Positions 25,972 through 34,581 of a DNA stretch of 64,000 nucleotides are shown here, one piece after another (the first letter of the stretch is position 1; every line of letters starts with the position of its first letter). Position numbers and translations under genes: made by a program. The stretch lies in the NCBI RefSeq assembly GCF_042682525.1, contig NZ_JBHUHP010000030.1:470818-534817 (forward strand). The letters run 5' to 3'. Under the pieces are notes generated by a model. That model was given only the letters and a program-made list of their open reading frames with translations. It was not told where the DNA came from and ran no database searches. Source of the DNA: Blastococcus_B deserti (GTDB lineage: Bacteria; Actinomycetota; Actinomycetes; Mycobacteriales; Geodermatophilaceae).

Positions 25972-26260
25972 CGTCGACCACCGTGGTCATCCCCCGGCCG
26001 CTCTGGATGGCCGTGACCGGATCAATGCTGGTGCCAGCAATGTATCCGCGGCCACAGCCAACTCCTAGTACGACGAGATCGCCCGGTACGACGAGGGACA
26101 AGCGGCGGTCCTGGATACACCACCGGGCGCTTCGGCCCTCCTCGAGGCACCACGGCCCGACGAGCGACGATGGCGGTGAGCGTGGGCGGACCGCCGGGTG
26201 TGACCTGCAGCGACCCACTAGGTTCGGCACGAGACGGCCGGACGGCGCAGGGAGAGGCAC

Positions 26261-26965
26261 GTGGGCAGATCGGTGCTGGTGACCGGGGGCAACCGGGGGA
26301 TCGGGCTGGCGATCGCCCGCTCGTTCGCGGAGCAGGGCGACTCGGTCGCGGTCACCCACCGTGGCAGCGGCGCACCCGAGGGGCTGTTCGGCGTGCAGTG
26401 CGACGTCACCGACACCGAGGCCGTCGACCGTGCGTTCGGCGAGGTCGAGGAGCACCAGGGCCCGGTCGAGGTGCTGGTCAGCAACGCCGGCATCACCCGT
26501 GACGGGCTGCTCATGCGGATGAAGGAGGAGGACTTCACCGACGTCCTCGACGCCAACCTGACCGCGGCCTACCGCGTGGCCAAGCGGGCCACCGCCAAGA
26601 TGGTCCGTGCCCGTTCCGGCCGCATGATCTTCGTGTCGTCGGTCGTCGGGCTGCTGGGCTCGGCCGGGCAGACCAACTACGCGGCCAGCAAGGCCGGGCT
26701 CGTGGGCCTGGCCCGCTCGATCGCCCGTGAGCTGGGCAGCCGCAACATCACCGCGAACGTCGTCGCGCCGGGATTCGTCGAGACCGACATGACCGCGGAG
26801 CTGCCCGAGAAGCGGCAGCAGGAGATCCTGGGGCAGGTGCCGCTGGGCCGGTACGCCTCGGCGGACGAGATCGCCGGCGTCGTGCGCTTCCTGGCCAGCG
26901 ACGCGGCGGGCTACATCACCGGGGCGGTCGTCCCGGTCGACGGCGGACTGGGGATGGGGCACTGA
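26261..26965 (+). CDS. fabG: 3-oxoacyl-ACP reductase (FabG1/MabA)
   Basis: 234 residues, short-chain dehydrogenase that reduces 3-oxoacyl-ACP with NADPH in fatty acid elongation. Cofactor loop TGGNRGIG at 8-15, NAG in LVSNAGITRDG, catalytic Ser in VSSVVG and the YxxxK motif in TNYAASKAG. GTG at 26261 follows GGGAGAGG. The stop overlaps the ATG of inhA by one base, the same fabG1-inhA arrangement as in mycobacteria (Rv1483-Rv1484). Being first in the operon, its upstream spacer (25972-26260) should hold the operon promoter and that of the divergent TIR gene. Confidence 0.96.
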   Translation: MGRSVLVTGGNRGIGLAIARSFAEQGDSVAVTHRGSGAPEGLFGVQCDVTDTEAVDRAFGEVEEHQGPVEVLVSNAGITRDGLLMRMKEEDFTDVLDANLTAAYRVAKRATAKMVRARSGRMIFVSSVVGLLGSAGQTNYAASKAGLVGLARSIARELGSRNITANVVAPGFVETDMTAELPEKRQQEILGQVPLGRYASADEIAGVVRFLASDAAGYITGAVVPVDGGLGMGH

Positions 26966-27732
26966 TGGGCATTCTCGAGGGCAAGAAGATCCTCGTCACC
27001 GGCGTGCTCACCGAGGCGTCGATCGCCTTCGCGACGGCCCGTCTGGCGCAGGAGCAGGGCGCCACCGTCGTCCTGTCCAACTTCGGCCGCGCCCTGTCGC
27101 TGTGCCAGCGGATCGCCAAGCGGCTGCCGGAGGAGGCGCCGGTCGTCGAGCTCGACGTGACGGACACCGAGCACCTGAGCACGCTGGCCGACCGGCTGCG
27201 CCAGCACGTCGACGTCCTCGACGGCGTCGTCCACTCGATCGGCTTCGCGCCGCAGGAGGCGATGGGGGAGGGCTTCCCCGAGGTCGCCTGGGAGCACGCC
27301 GCGACGGCGTTCCACGTGTCGGCGTGGTCGTACGCATCCCTGACCCATGCCTGCCGGCCCCTGCTCGCGAACCCCGCTTCGGTCGTCGGGCTCACCTTCG
27401 ACGCCACCGTCGCCTGGCCGGTCTACGGATGGATGGGCGCGGCCAAGGCCGCGCTGGAGTCGACCTCGCGCTACCTCGCCCGCGAACTCGGCCCCGACGG
27501 CATCCGGTCCAACCTCGTCGCCGCCGGGCCGCTGCGCAGCATGGCGATGAAGTCGATCCCCGGGAGCGCGCAGTTCGAGGAGGCGTGGGAGAAGCGCGCG
27601 CCGCTCGGCTGGTCGGTCACCGACACCGAGCCCGCGGGCAAGGCCGTCGTGGCGCTGCTGTCGGACTGGTTCCCCGCCACGACCGGGGAGATCGTGCACG
27701 TCGACGGAGGCTTCCACGCCGTAGGCGTGTGA
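26965..27732 (+). CDS. inhA: NADH-dependent enoyl-ACP reductase (InhA/FabI)
   Basis: 255 residues, last reductive step of type II fatty acid synthesis, in mycobacteria the isoniazid target. It reads ILVTGVLTEASIAFATA at the cofactor site, HSIGFAPQEAMG around the position of mycobacterial Ser94, and the catalytic pair Tyr and Lys in YGWMGAAKAALES. Length and these motifs agree with InhA more than with other SDRs. Coupled to fabG1 by overlap; hemH follows after 37 bases. Confidence 0.96.
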   Translation: MGILEGKKILVTGVLTEASIAFATARLAQEQGATVVLSNFGRALSLCQRIAKRLPEEAPVVELDVTDTEHLSTLADRLRQHVDVLDGVVHSIGFAPQEAMGEGFPEVAWEHAATAFHVSAWSYASLTHACRPLLANPASVVGLTFDATVAWPVYGWMGAAKAALESTSRYLARELGPDGIRSNLVAAGPLRSMAMKSIPGSAQFEEAWEKRAPLGWSVTDTEPAGKAVVALLSDWFPATTGEIVHVDGGFHAVGV

Positions 27733-27769
27733 CCCGCATCCGTCCGCTCCCCGGGAGAGAAGAACCACC

Positions 27770-28909
27770 GTGCCCCGCGCGACCGTCGACATCACGCCCG
27801 CAGACCAGCGACCCGACGAGGACCCGTCGCTCGCCGTCCGCAACAACGGGGGCGTGCCGCCGTCCGTGGACCCGGCGCCGGCCGGCCGCCGGGAGGCGCT
27901 GCTGGTGCTCTCCTTCGGCGGGCCCGAGGGGCACGACGACGTCATGCCGTTCCTCGAGAACGTCACCCGGGGTCGCGGCATCCCGCGGGAGCGGCTGAAG
28001 GAGGTCGCCGAGCACTACCACCACTTCGGCGGCGTCAGCCCGATCAACGACCAGAACAGGGCGCTGATCGCGGCGGTCGAAAAGGAGCTCGCCGAGTCGG
28101 GGCTCGAGCTGCCGGTCTACTGGGGCAACCGCAACTGGGCGCCCTACGTCGAGGACACCTGGGGGCGGATGGCCGAGGACGGCATCGAGCACGTCTACGT
28201 CTTCTCGACGTCGGCCTACGCCTCCTTCTCGGGTTGCCGGCAATACCACGAGGACATCGCCCGGGCCCGCGTCGCGACGACCTTCCCCGCCCGCCCAGGG
28301 GGACCGACGGCGGAGAAGCTGCCGCACTACTTCGACACCCCGGGCTTCGTGCACGCCAACGCTGACGCGCTCGCGGCCGCCATCGCCTCGCTGCCGGAGG
28401 AGCTGCGGACCACCGCGCGTCTGGTGGCGACGGCGCACAGCATCCCCGACGCCATGGCGGCGGTCGCCGGCCCCGACGGCCACGCCTACGAGGCGGAACT
28501 CCTGGCCGCCGCCGAGCGGGTCGTCGCCGAGGCCGCGCCGGGGCGCACGTTCGACCTCGTGTGGCAGAGCCGCAGCGGCCCGCCGTCGGTGCCGTGGCTG
28601 GAGCCCGACGTCAACGACCACCTGCGCGTCCTCGCCGCGCACGGGGAGACGGCCGTCGTGCTGTTCCCCATCGGGTTCATCAGCGACCACCTCGAGGTCA
28701 TCTGGGATCTCGACAACGAGGCGAGGCAGACGGCGGAGGAACTGGGCCTGGCCTTCGCCCGCGCGGCGACCGCCGGCACCCATCCGGCGTTCGTCCGGTC
28801 CATCCGGATGCTCGTCGAGGAGCGCCGCGCCGGCGGACTGCCGCGGCTGGGCACCGACTGCCCCGCCGCCTGCTGCTTCGTGGCACCCCGGCCTCGCCCC
28901 GCCGGCTGA
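27770..28909 (+). CDS. hemH: Coproporphyrin ferrochelatase
   Basis: 379 residues. Inserts iron into coproporphyrin III in the actinobacterial heme pathway. Core motifs: VLSFGGPEGHDDV, HFGGVSPINDQN, YWGNRNWAP, the catalytic histidine in TAHSIPDAM and the glutamate in FISDHLEVIWDLD. Cysteines at SGCRQY and in the C-terminal DCPAACC match the [2Fe-2S] ligands of actinobacterial enzymes. The first 40 residues are a low-complexity extension. GTG at 27770 with GGGAGAGAAG upstream. Third gene of the fabG1-inhA-hemH operon. Confidence 0.96.
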   Translation: MPRATVDITPADQRPDEDPSLAVRNNGGVPPSVDPAPAGRREALLVLSFGGPEGHDDVMPFLENVTRGRGIPRERLKEVAEHYHHFGGVSPINDQNRALIAAVEKELAESGLELPVYWGNRNWAPYVEDTWGRMAEDGIEHVYVFSTSAYASFSGCRQYHEDIARARVATTFPARPGGPTAEKLPHYFDTPGFVHANADALAAAIASLPEELRTTARLVATAHSIPDAMAAVAGPDGHAYEAELLAAAERVVAEAAPGRTFDLVWQSRSGPPSVPWLEPDVNDHLRVLAAHGETAVVLFPIGFISDHLEVIWDLDNEARQTAEELGLAFARAATAGTHPAFVRSIRMLVEERRAGGLPRLGTDCPAACCFVAPRPRPAG

Positions 28910-28990
28910 GCGCAGGCCGGGTCCGGCCCGCGGATCCGCTCGGTGGGTGCGGACCCACCCCGACGCCTCCGCCGGGTCCATGATCTGGTC

Positions 28991-29827
28991 GTGCCGTTCG
29001 CCACCCACGTGCCTGCCGCACCGCTGCGGCCGTTCGTCGCCGCGGCGCAGGGCTACCGCGTGCCGGCCAATCCCACCGGGCTCCACCGGGGCCTGCCCTC
29101 CCGCCATCTGACCCTCGTCGTGGAGCTGCGCGCGCCGCTGGGCGTCTCGGGTCTCGGCGACCCGGTCGCGGCCCACGGGGTGGTGGGCGGCCTGCACACG
29201 GGGCCGGCGCTGATCGACGCGTCGCTCCCGCAGGAGGGCGTGCAGTACGCGCTGACCCCGTGGGGCGTGCGGGCCCTCCTCGGCGTCCCCGCCGGCGAAC
29301 TGCGGGGTCAGGCGTTCGACCTCGCCCTCCTGCTGGGTCCGGAGGTGACGTCCCTGGTGGAGCGGCTGCGCGCGGCCACGAGCTGGGCGGAACGATTCGA
29401 GCTGGTGGACGCCACCCTGGTGCACCGGCTGCACCGCGCGCCGGGGACTTCGGGGGAGGTGGCTCCGGAGGTCAGGGCGGCCTGGCGCCTGCTCGTCGCC
29501 AGCCGTGGGCGGCTACCCGTCGCCACGGTCGCCGGGCGGGTGGGATGGGGTCGCCGCCACCTGTCGGAGCGCTTCCGCCTGGCGACAGGGCTCACCCCGA
29601 AGGAGGCAGCGCGGGTCGTCCGTTTCGAGACGGCGCGCAGCATGCTGCTCGACGCCCGCAGGCCAGCACTGGTCGACGTGGCGATGCGCTGCGGATACGC
29701 AGACCAGCCGCACCTGGCCCGCGAGTGGCGGGCCCTCGCCGGGTGCAGCGTGGGGACCTGGCTGCGCGAGGAGCTCCCATTCGTACACGACACGAGCGGA
29801 CCGGAACCAGCACGATCGCCGGCATGA
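28991..29827 (+). CDS. AraC-family transcriptional regulator
   Basis: 278 residues. A C-terminal AraC/XylS DNA-binding domain (about 165-260) shows GWGRRHLSERFRLATG and AMRCGYADQPHLAREWRALA; the N-terminal domain (AraC_binding-like, residues 10-150) would bind a ligand. The GTG at 28991 is preferred because CATGAT, a good -10 hexamer, ends six bases upstream and there is no ribosome site. Its stop overlaps the ATG of the VOC protein gene (ATGA), and such AraC-VOC pairs are common in actinobacteria. Confidence 0.9.
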   Translation: MPFATHVPAAPLRPFVAAAQGYRVPANPTGLHRGLPSRHLTLVVELRAPLGVSGLGDPVAAHGVVGGLHTGPALIDASLPQEGVQYALTPWGVRALLGVPAGELRGQAFDLALLLGPEVTSLVERLRAATSWAERFELVDATLVHRLHRAPGTSGEVAPEVRAAWRLLVASRGRLPVATVAGRVGWGRRHLSERFRLATGLTPKEAARVVRFETARSMLLDARRPALVDVAMRCGYADQPHLAREWRALAGCSVGTWLREELPFVHDTSGPEPARSPA

Positions 29828-30240
29828 ACGAGAACAGCATGGCCGGCCCGCCGCCGCCGACCGTCTGGCCCAGTGTCGGCTTCACGGACGTGGACGCCGG
29901 AGTCCGGCTGCTCACCGAGGGATTCGGCTTCGTCGTGACGGCGATGTACCGGGACGACGCGGGAGCCGTCGTCCACGGTGAGGCCCGGTGGCCCGACGGG
30001 GGCGGCGTCATGTTCGGCTCCCGTGGCAAGGCGGGTGCGTGGGGAGCGCTCGGACCGCAGGGCATCTACGTGGTGGCCGCCGAACCCGGCGCGGTCGACG
30101 ACGCCTGGAAACGGGTGACGGCCATCGAAGGGGTCGAGGTCCTGCAGCCGCTCCACGACACCGACTACGGATCCCACCAGTTCGACGTCCGTGACGTCGA
30201 CGGCAACCTGTGGACCCTCGGGACCTACCGCGGCGCCTGA
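29824..30240 (+). CDS. VOC-family (glyoxalase-like) protein
   Basis: 138 residues, two beta-alpha-beta-beta-beta halves of the vicinal oxygen chelate fold: VWPSVGFTDVDAGVRLL at the start and SHQFDVRDVDGNLWTLGTY at the end. Proteins of this type bind small molecules or act as glyoxalases, dioxygenases or bleomycin-type resistance proteins; the metal-ligand pattern is not clear enough to choose. Translationally coupled to the AraC-type regulator, which may sense the same compound. Confidence 0.85.
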   Translation: MNENSMAGPPPPTVWPSVGFTDVDAGVRLLTEGFGFVVTAMYRDDAGAVVHGEARWPDGGGVMFGSRGKAGAWGALGPQGIYVVAAEPGAVDDAWKRVTAIEGVEVLQPLHDTDYGSHQFDVRDVDGNLWTLGTYRGA

Positions 30241-30280
30241 CCCCGCCCTGCTCCGGCCGTGCCCTCGACGCCGCCTCCAG

Positions 30281-30376
30281 CCGTCGATCATCGGCATGTG
30301 GCTGGTCGACACGCCGNNNNNNNNNNNNNNNNNNNNNNNNNNNNGTCGGTGGCAGCCATCCGCCGATGATCGACGG
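30281..30376. repeat. Long inverted repeat around an assembly gap
   Basis: Exact 15-base arms CCGTCGATCATCGGC (30281-30295) and its complement (30362-30376), with further partial pairing inwards (TGGCT and AGCCA). The loop contains 28 N. It lies between two convergent genes and may be a terminator-like hairpin that defeated sequencing. Confidence 0.7.
30317..30344. other. Assembly gap (28 N)
   Basis: Unknown bases; the true length of the gap cannot be told. No gene is interrupted, since it lies between the VOC gene and an opposing gene end. Confidence 1.
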
Positions 30377-30394
30377 GAGGGGAGGTCGGGTCGG

Positions 30395-31132
30395 TCAGCG
30401 GGGGATCCAGTTGAACGCCGCCGCGATCGCCTCGCGCACCGCCTGGGCGAGGGGGCGCAGCGCGTCGTCCCGCGCCGCGGCCTGGGCGTGGTTCACCGCC
30501 GCCCCCGGGGCGTCGGCCATCGTCAGGTCCAGCACCTTCGCCAGCCGCTGCGCCCGGCCCAGCACCGACAGCGCCAGCGGGTCGTGGTCGGGGGGCAGGC
30601 CCGGGGCCGCCGTCGTCCGGGCGAGCCCGGCGAGCAGGCCCGGCACCTCGGGGTTCCAGCGCGCGACGTCGAGGCGGGCCAGCGCCCGTGCGGTGTCGCC
30701 CACCGCAAGGTCCAGCGCGCCGGAGACCGCGCGCAGGTTGCCCTCCGGGAGCGGAGGCACCGCCGGCACGCCGGCCAGCGGGAACGCCGTCCACTGGACG
30801 ACCTCGGGGCCGAGCGCCTCGGGCACCAGGGCCAGGTGCCCGCCGACGGCCGCCTGCCCGGTCTCCAGGGCCAGCGGCGCCAGCCCCGGCGCGCGCGGCA
30901 CCCCGCGGACGTCGCCGGCGACGGGGAGCACCAGCCGGAAGCGGCGCTCGCCGAGACCGCGCAGCGCCGTCAGCGCCCAACCGAGCGGCACGGCCTCGTC
31001 GGTGCCCGGCAGCCCGGCGACCCGGTGGGCGGTGTCGCCCAGCAGGGCGTCGAGCGCCTGGTCGTAGGAGGTGCGGCCGGTGAGCCAGGCGGTGGCCCAG
31101 ACCGCGAACCGGCCGGCGGGGAAGTCGTGCAC
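30395..31132 (-). CDS. Conserved hypothetical protein (Rv1486c position)
   Basis: 245 residues, GTG at 31132. No catalytic motif recognised; Ala/Leu-rich, mixed alpha/beta, no signal peptide or membrane span. It contains FRLVLPVAGDVRGVPRAPG and ends in a helical region. It occupies the same place and strand as Rv1486c of M. tuberculosis, between the ferrochelatase and nfeD genes, which suggests orthology. A TAGCCT hexamer (31139-31144, minus strand) ends six bases before the GTG, so the message is probably leaderless. Confidence 0.8.
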   Translation of the reverse strand: MHDFPAGRFAVWATAWLTGRTSYDQALDALLGDTAHRVAGLPGTDEAVPLGWALTALRGLGERRFRLVLPVAGDVRGVPRAPGLAPLALETGQAAVGGHLALVPEALGPEVVQWTAFPLAGVPAVPPLPEGNLRAVSGALDLAVGDTARALARLDVARWNPEVPGLLAGLARTTAAPGLPPDHDPLALSVLGRAQRLAKVLDLTMADAPGAAVNHAQAAARDDALRPLAQAVREAIAAAFNWIPR

Positions 31133-31138
31133 CAGCCG

Positions 31139-31144
31139 AGGCTA
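31139..31144 (-). promoter_or_regulatory. -10 box for leaderless transcript
   Basis: TAGCCT, the same hexamer as upstream of the QOR gene, ending six bases before the GTG at 31132. Confidence 0.5.
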
Positions 31145-31227
31145 CGACGCGGCCGGATCCGTATCAGTTCGGCAGCGGAGGGTGAGACGAGGGCCACCAG
31201 GAACCCCGTGTCTGCGACACTCCGGGC

Positions 31228-31665
31228 ATGGCTGCGTGGTTGCTCTGGCTCATCGCCGCGGGCCTGTTCGCGGCGGGCGAGGTCGTGAGCCTCGACCTGG
31301 TGCTCCTGATGTTCGCCGGCGGCGCGCTCGGCGGGATGACCGTCGCCCTGCTCGGCGGCGCGACCGTGCTGCAGCTCATCGCGTTCATCGCGGTGTCGGG
31401 GGTGCTCCTGGCGCTGGTCCGGCCGATCGCCACCAAGCACCTGACGAACCGGACGCCGCTGCAGCTCGACGGCGTCGACACCCTCATCGGCCGGACGGCG
31501 AAGGTGACCCAGGAGGTCGACTCCTCGGGGGGCCGGATCCGGATGGGCGCGGACGAGTGGACCGCCCGCAGCCAGCACAGCGGGGAGATCTTCGCCGTCG
31601 GCGACACCGTGCGCATCCTGCAGGTGGAGGGCGCCACGGCGGTCGTCGGCGACGCGCTGGAGTGA
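31228..31665 (+). CDS. nfeD: NfeD-family membrane protein
   Basis: 145 residues, short (protease-less) NfeD. Two or three membrane spans lie in residues 4-70 and a C-terminal OB-fold domain from about 85 to 143 (LIGRTAKVTQEV, GDTVRILQVEG). Short NfeD proteins pair with SPFH/stomatin proteins, and the next gene is one. Equivalent to Rv1487. The ATG lacks a clear ribosome site; GACACT six bases upstream may be a -10 box. Confidence 0.93.
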   Translation: MAAWLLWLIAAGLFAAGEVVSLDLVLLMFAGGALGGMTVALLGGATVLQLIAFIAVSGVLLALVRPIATKHLTNRTPLQLDGVDTLIGRTAKVTQEVDSSGGRIRMGADEWTARSQHSGEIFAVGDTVRILQVEGATAVVGDALE

Positions 31666-31739
31666 ACCCGTCGCCGAGATCCTGACCGCAGCGGTTCCGG
31701 CGGGGCAGGATCGGCGTCAGCCGAGGAAGGGAGCCCGCC

Positions 31740-32951
31740 GTGGAACCGGCACTCATCGCCCTGATCGTCGTCGCCCTGCTGGTGGTCATGGTGATCGCCA
31801 AGAGCGTCACGATCGTGCCGCAGGCCCAGGCCAAGGTGATCGAGCGGCTGGGCCGCTACAGCCGGACGCTCTCGCCCGGCCTGAACCTGCTGGTGCCCTT
31901 CGTCGACCGGGTGCGGGCCACCATCGACCTGCGCGAGCAGGTCATCTCGTTCCCGCCGCAGCCGGTCATCACCTCCGACAACCTGCAGGTCGGCATCGAC
32001 ACCGTCGTGTACTTCCAGGTGACCGACCCACGGCTGGCCGTCTACGGCATCGCCAACTACATCACCGGCATGGAGCAGCTCACGACGACGACGCTGCGCA
32101 ACGTCGTGGGCGGCCTCAACCTCGAGGGGACGCTGACCGGGCGCGACGGGATCAACAGCCAGCTGCGGTCGGTGCTCGACGGCACCACCGGTCCGTGGGG
32201 CCTGCGGGTGGCGCGCGTGGAGATCAAGGCGATCGACCCGCCGCCCACCATCCGCGACTCGATGGAGAAGCAGATGCGCGCCGACCGCGACAAGCGCGCC
32301 ATCATCCTGCAGGCCGAGGGCGCCCGGCAGTCGGCGATCACCACGGCCGAGGGGCAGAAGGCGGCGGCGATCCTGTCGGCCGAGGGCAAGAAGCAGGCGG
32401 CGATCCTCGAGGCCGAGGCGGAGCGGCAGAGCCGGATCCTGCGGGCCGAGGGTGAGCGGGCCGCGCTGTTCCTGCAGGCCCAGGGCCAGGCCAAGTCGAT
32501 CGAGACGGTGTTCCAGGCCATCCACGACGGCAAGCCCGACCAGGGACTGCTGGCCTACCAGTACCTGCAGACGCTGCCGCAGATCGCCCAGGGTGACGCC
32601 AACAAGATGTGGATCGTGCCCAGCGAGTTCAGCAAGGCGCTGGAGGGGCTGGCCAACCTGGGCGGCGCCGACGGGGGGAAGTCGTGGCTCGACGTCCCGG
32701 CCGGCGGCAACGGCGGCGCACCGTCGAAGGACGGCGGGCTGGACACCAGCGGCTGGTTCGAGTCGCACCTGCCGCGCGCTGCCGACCAGCCCGAGGCGAA
32801 GATCGAGCTGTCGAGCATCGTCGACGAGGGACCCGCCGTCCCGACGCCCGCCGTCCCGACGCCCCCGCCGCTCAGCCAGGTCACCGACGAGGCGCGAGCC
32901 ATCGGCGGTGGCGAGCCGGACACCGGGAACGGCGTCCAGCCCCGGTCCTGA
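31740..32951 (+). CDS. SPFH/Band 7 (stomatin-like) protein
   Basis: 403 residues. N-terminal membrane anchor (residues 3-20), SPFH domain to about 190 (VPQAQAKVIERLGRYSRTL, then LNLLVPFVDRV), followed by an Ala/Glu/Gln-rich coiled coil (about 175-260) typical of stomatins, and a disordered Gly/Pro-rich tail. It probably forms membrane-bound oligomers that organise lipid domains together with NfeD upstream. Equivalent to Rv1488. GTG at 31740 with AAGGGAG upstream. Confidence 0.95.
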   Translation: MEPALIALIVVALLVVMVIAKSVTIVPQAQAKVIERLGRYSRTLSPGLNLLVPFVDRVRATIDLREQVISFPPQPVITSDNLQVGIDTVVYFQVTDPRLAVYGIANYITGMEQLTTTTLRNVVGGLNLEGTLTGRDGINSQLRSVLDGTTGPWGLRVARVEIKAIDPPPTIRDSMEKQMRADRDKRAIILQAEGARQSAITTAEGQKAAAILSAEGKKQAAILEAEAERQSRILRAEGERAALFLQAQGQAKSIETVFQAIHDGKPDQGLLAYQYLQTLPQIAQGDANKMWIVPSEFSKALEGLANLGGADGGKSWLDVPAGGNGGAPSKDGGLDTSGWFESHLPRAADQPEAKIELSSIVDEGPAVPTPAVPTPPPLSQVTDEARAIGGGEPDTGNGVQPRS

Positions 32952-32955
32952 AGGC

Positions 32956-32974
32956 GGCCGCCCTGCAGGGGGCC
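32956..32974. terminator. Hairpin between convergent genes
   Basis: GGCC, a CCCTGCAGGG palindrome and GGCC form a compact hairpin between the SPFH stop and the sigF stop. Confidence 0.5.
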
Positions 32975-32984
32975 GGGTCCTTCT

Positions 32985-33962
32985 TCAGTCCTTGAGGAGG
33001 CCCTCGCGCAGCTTGGCCAGGGTCTGGCTGAGCAGCCGGGAGACGTGCATCTGCGAGATGCCGATGTCGGCGGCGATCTGCGACTGGGTCATGTTGCCGA
33101 AGAACCGCAGGATCAGGATGCGTCGCTCGCGGGCCGGGATGGTGGCCAGCAGCGGCTGCAGCGACTCCCGGTACTCCACGCCCTCCAGCGCCGCGTCCTC
33201 CTCGCCCAGCGTGGCCGCGAGGGTGGGGGAGTCGTCCTCACCGGACAGCCGCTCGTCCAGCGAGCTGCTGCGGTAGGCGTTGGCGACGGCGAGGCCCTCC
33301 AGCACCTCGGCGCGCGGGATGCCGAGGTGCGCGGCCAGCTCCGACGGTGTCGGCGCCCGGCCGTTCTTCTGCGCCAGCTCGCCGACGGCGGCGTTGAGCG
33401 ACAGGTGCAGCTCCTGCAGCCGGCGCGGCACGCGCACCGACCAGCCCTGGTCGCGGAAGTGCCGCTTGATCTCGCCGGTGATGGTGGGGACGGCGAAGGA
33501 CAGGAACTCCACGCCGCGGGTCGGGTCGAAGCGGTCGATCGCCGCGATCAGCCCGAGCGTGCCCACCTGCAGCAGGTCGTCGAACGGCTCACCGCGGTTG
33601 CTGAACCGCCGGGCGAAGTGCCGCACCAGCGGCAGGTGCTCCTCGACCAGGATCTCCCGCAGCCGCTCGCGGCGGGGATCGTCCTTGGCGAGCGTGGCCA
33701 GCTCGGCGAACAGCGGCGCCGTCCGCTCGGCCCGCCGCCGGTTGTCCGAGACCGGCACGGCGTCGGGCGTCGGGTCGGCGACGGGGACGTCGCCGGTCTC
33801 GGCCCGGGGGTCGGGAACGGTCTCCGGGTCGGCCGGGTCGTGGGAAGTGATGTCGTCCTCCGCGGGGGCCGGCTCTGCGGCGGGGATCGGTGCCTGCGAC
33901 CTCTGGTCAGGAAGCGGGACCTTCACGACCGGCGTCTCACCGGTCGACGGCGACCGGCTCAC
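32985..33962 (-). CDS. sigF: RNA polymerase sigma factor, SigB/F/G type
   Basis: 325 residues with a 75-residue acidic N-terminal extension before the sigma core. Region 2 (LVRHFARRFSNRGEPFDDLL and QVGTLGLIAAIDRFDP), region 3 (GWSVRVPRRLQELHL) and region 4 (ERRILILRFFGNMTQSQIAA, then ISQMHVSRLL) are complete and of SigF class, general stress sigma factors controlled by partner switching. The GTG overlaps the stop of rsbW upstream (GTGA), as in the usfX-sigF pair of mycobacteria, so the anti-sigma and sigma factor should be made in step. A SigF-type promoter precedes rsbW. Confidence 0.95.
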   Translation of the reverse strand: MSRSPSTGETPVVKVPLPDQRSQAPIPAAEPAPAEDDITSHDPADPETVPDPRAETGDVPVADPTPDAVPVSDNRRRAERTAPLFAELATLAKDDPRRERLREILVEEHLPLVRHFARRFSNRGEPFDDLLQVGTLGLIAAIDRFDPTRGVEFLSFAVPTITGEIKRHFRDQGWSVRVPRRLQELHLSLNAAVGELAQKNGRAPTPSELAAHLGIPRAEVLEGLAVANAYRSSSLDERLSGEDDSPTLAATLGEEDAALEGVEYRESLQPLLATIPARERRILILRFFGNMTQSQIAADIGISQMHVSRLLSQTLAKLREGLLKD

Positions 33963-34456
33963 TGGGCGACCGAGAAGTTCTGTCCCGCCCCGCTGCCCAC
34001 CTCGGTCGGGTGCTGGCCGGGCAGGTACTTGTCCATGGCGATCAGGCCCACGGGGGTGGGGGTGCCGTTCCCGCCCGGCACGGCGTCCTGGGTGGAGCGA
34101 CGGGCGTCGACGCTGTCGACGAGGGTGGCCAGGATCGCCCAGCCGAAGCCGTCGCGGGGCACCTCCACGCCCTCGGCGGTCGGCACCCACGCCTCGATGT
34201 GCAGCCCGGCCCGCGTCGTCTCGAAGATCACGGTGAGGGGGGAGTCGCCTGCGGCGATCTGGGTGAGCGTCGCGCAGGCCTCGTCGACGGCCAGTCGGAG
34301 GTCCTCCACCGCATCGAGGTCGTAGTCCATCCGGATCGCGAGGTCACCAGCCATCGCGCGCACCGCCGGCAGCTGGGTGGCCGTGGTGGGCACCCGCAGC
34401 TCCAGCCTCTCCGCGCGTCGCCGGTCCTGCGCGAGGGCGCCCCTCGAGTCCACCAT
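33959..34456 (-). CDS. rsbW: Anti-sigma factor kinase, RsbW type
   Basis: 165 residues, HATPase_c-type serine kinase/anti-sigma factor: DLRLAVDEACATLTQIA carries the N-box, and DGFGWAILATLVD the later ATP-lid region, somewhat degenerate. It should bind and silence the SigF encoded immediately downstream until an unphosphorylated STAS antagonist displaces it; STAS domains are encoded at 37703-38101 and within the protein at 34684-36540. ATG at 34456 with AAGGAG about ten bases upstream. Confidence 0.92.
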   Translation of the reverse strand: MVDSRGALAQDRRRAERLELRVPTTATQLPAVRAMAGDLAIRMDYDLDAVEDLRLAVDEACATLTQIAAGDSPLTVIFETTRAGLHIEAWVPTAEGVEVPRDGFGWAILATLVDSVDARRSTQDAVPGGNGTPTPVGLIAMDKYLPGQHPTEVGSGAGQNFSVAQ

Positions 34457-34581
34457 CCGTCGTCCGCTCCTTCGTTGCCGGCGCGCTCGTTCCCGAGCCG
34501 CGGCGGTCCATCCTGCCGGGCCCCGTCCGGGCCCTCCGCGGGGCCGACCGGGTTCCCGACCAGCGCCCAACCGGCACCACC

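Noticed and set aside
3284..26260. Prophage or integrative element
   Set aside because: No integrase, phage structural gene, tRNA border or flanking direct repeat was found, and the HTH protein at 9179-9562 alone is not evidence of an element.
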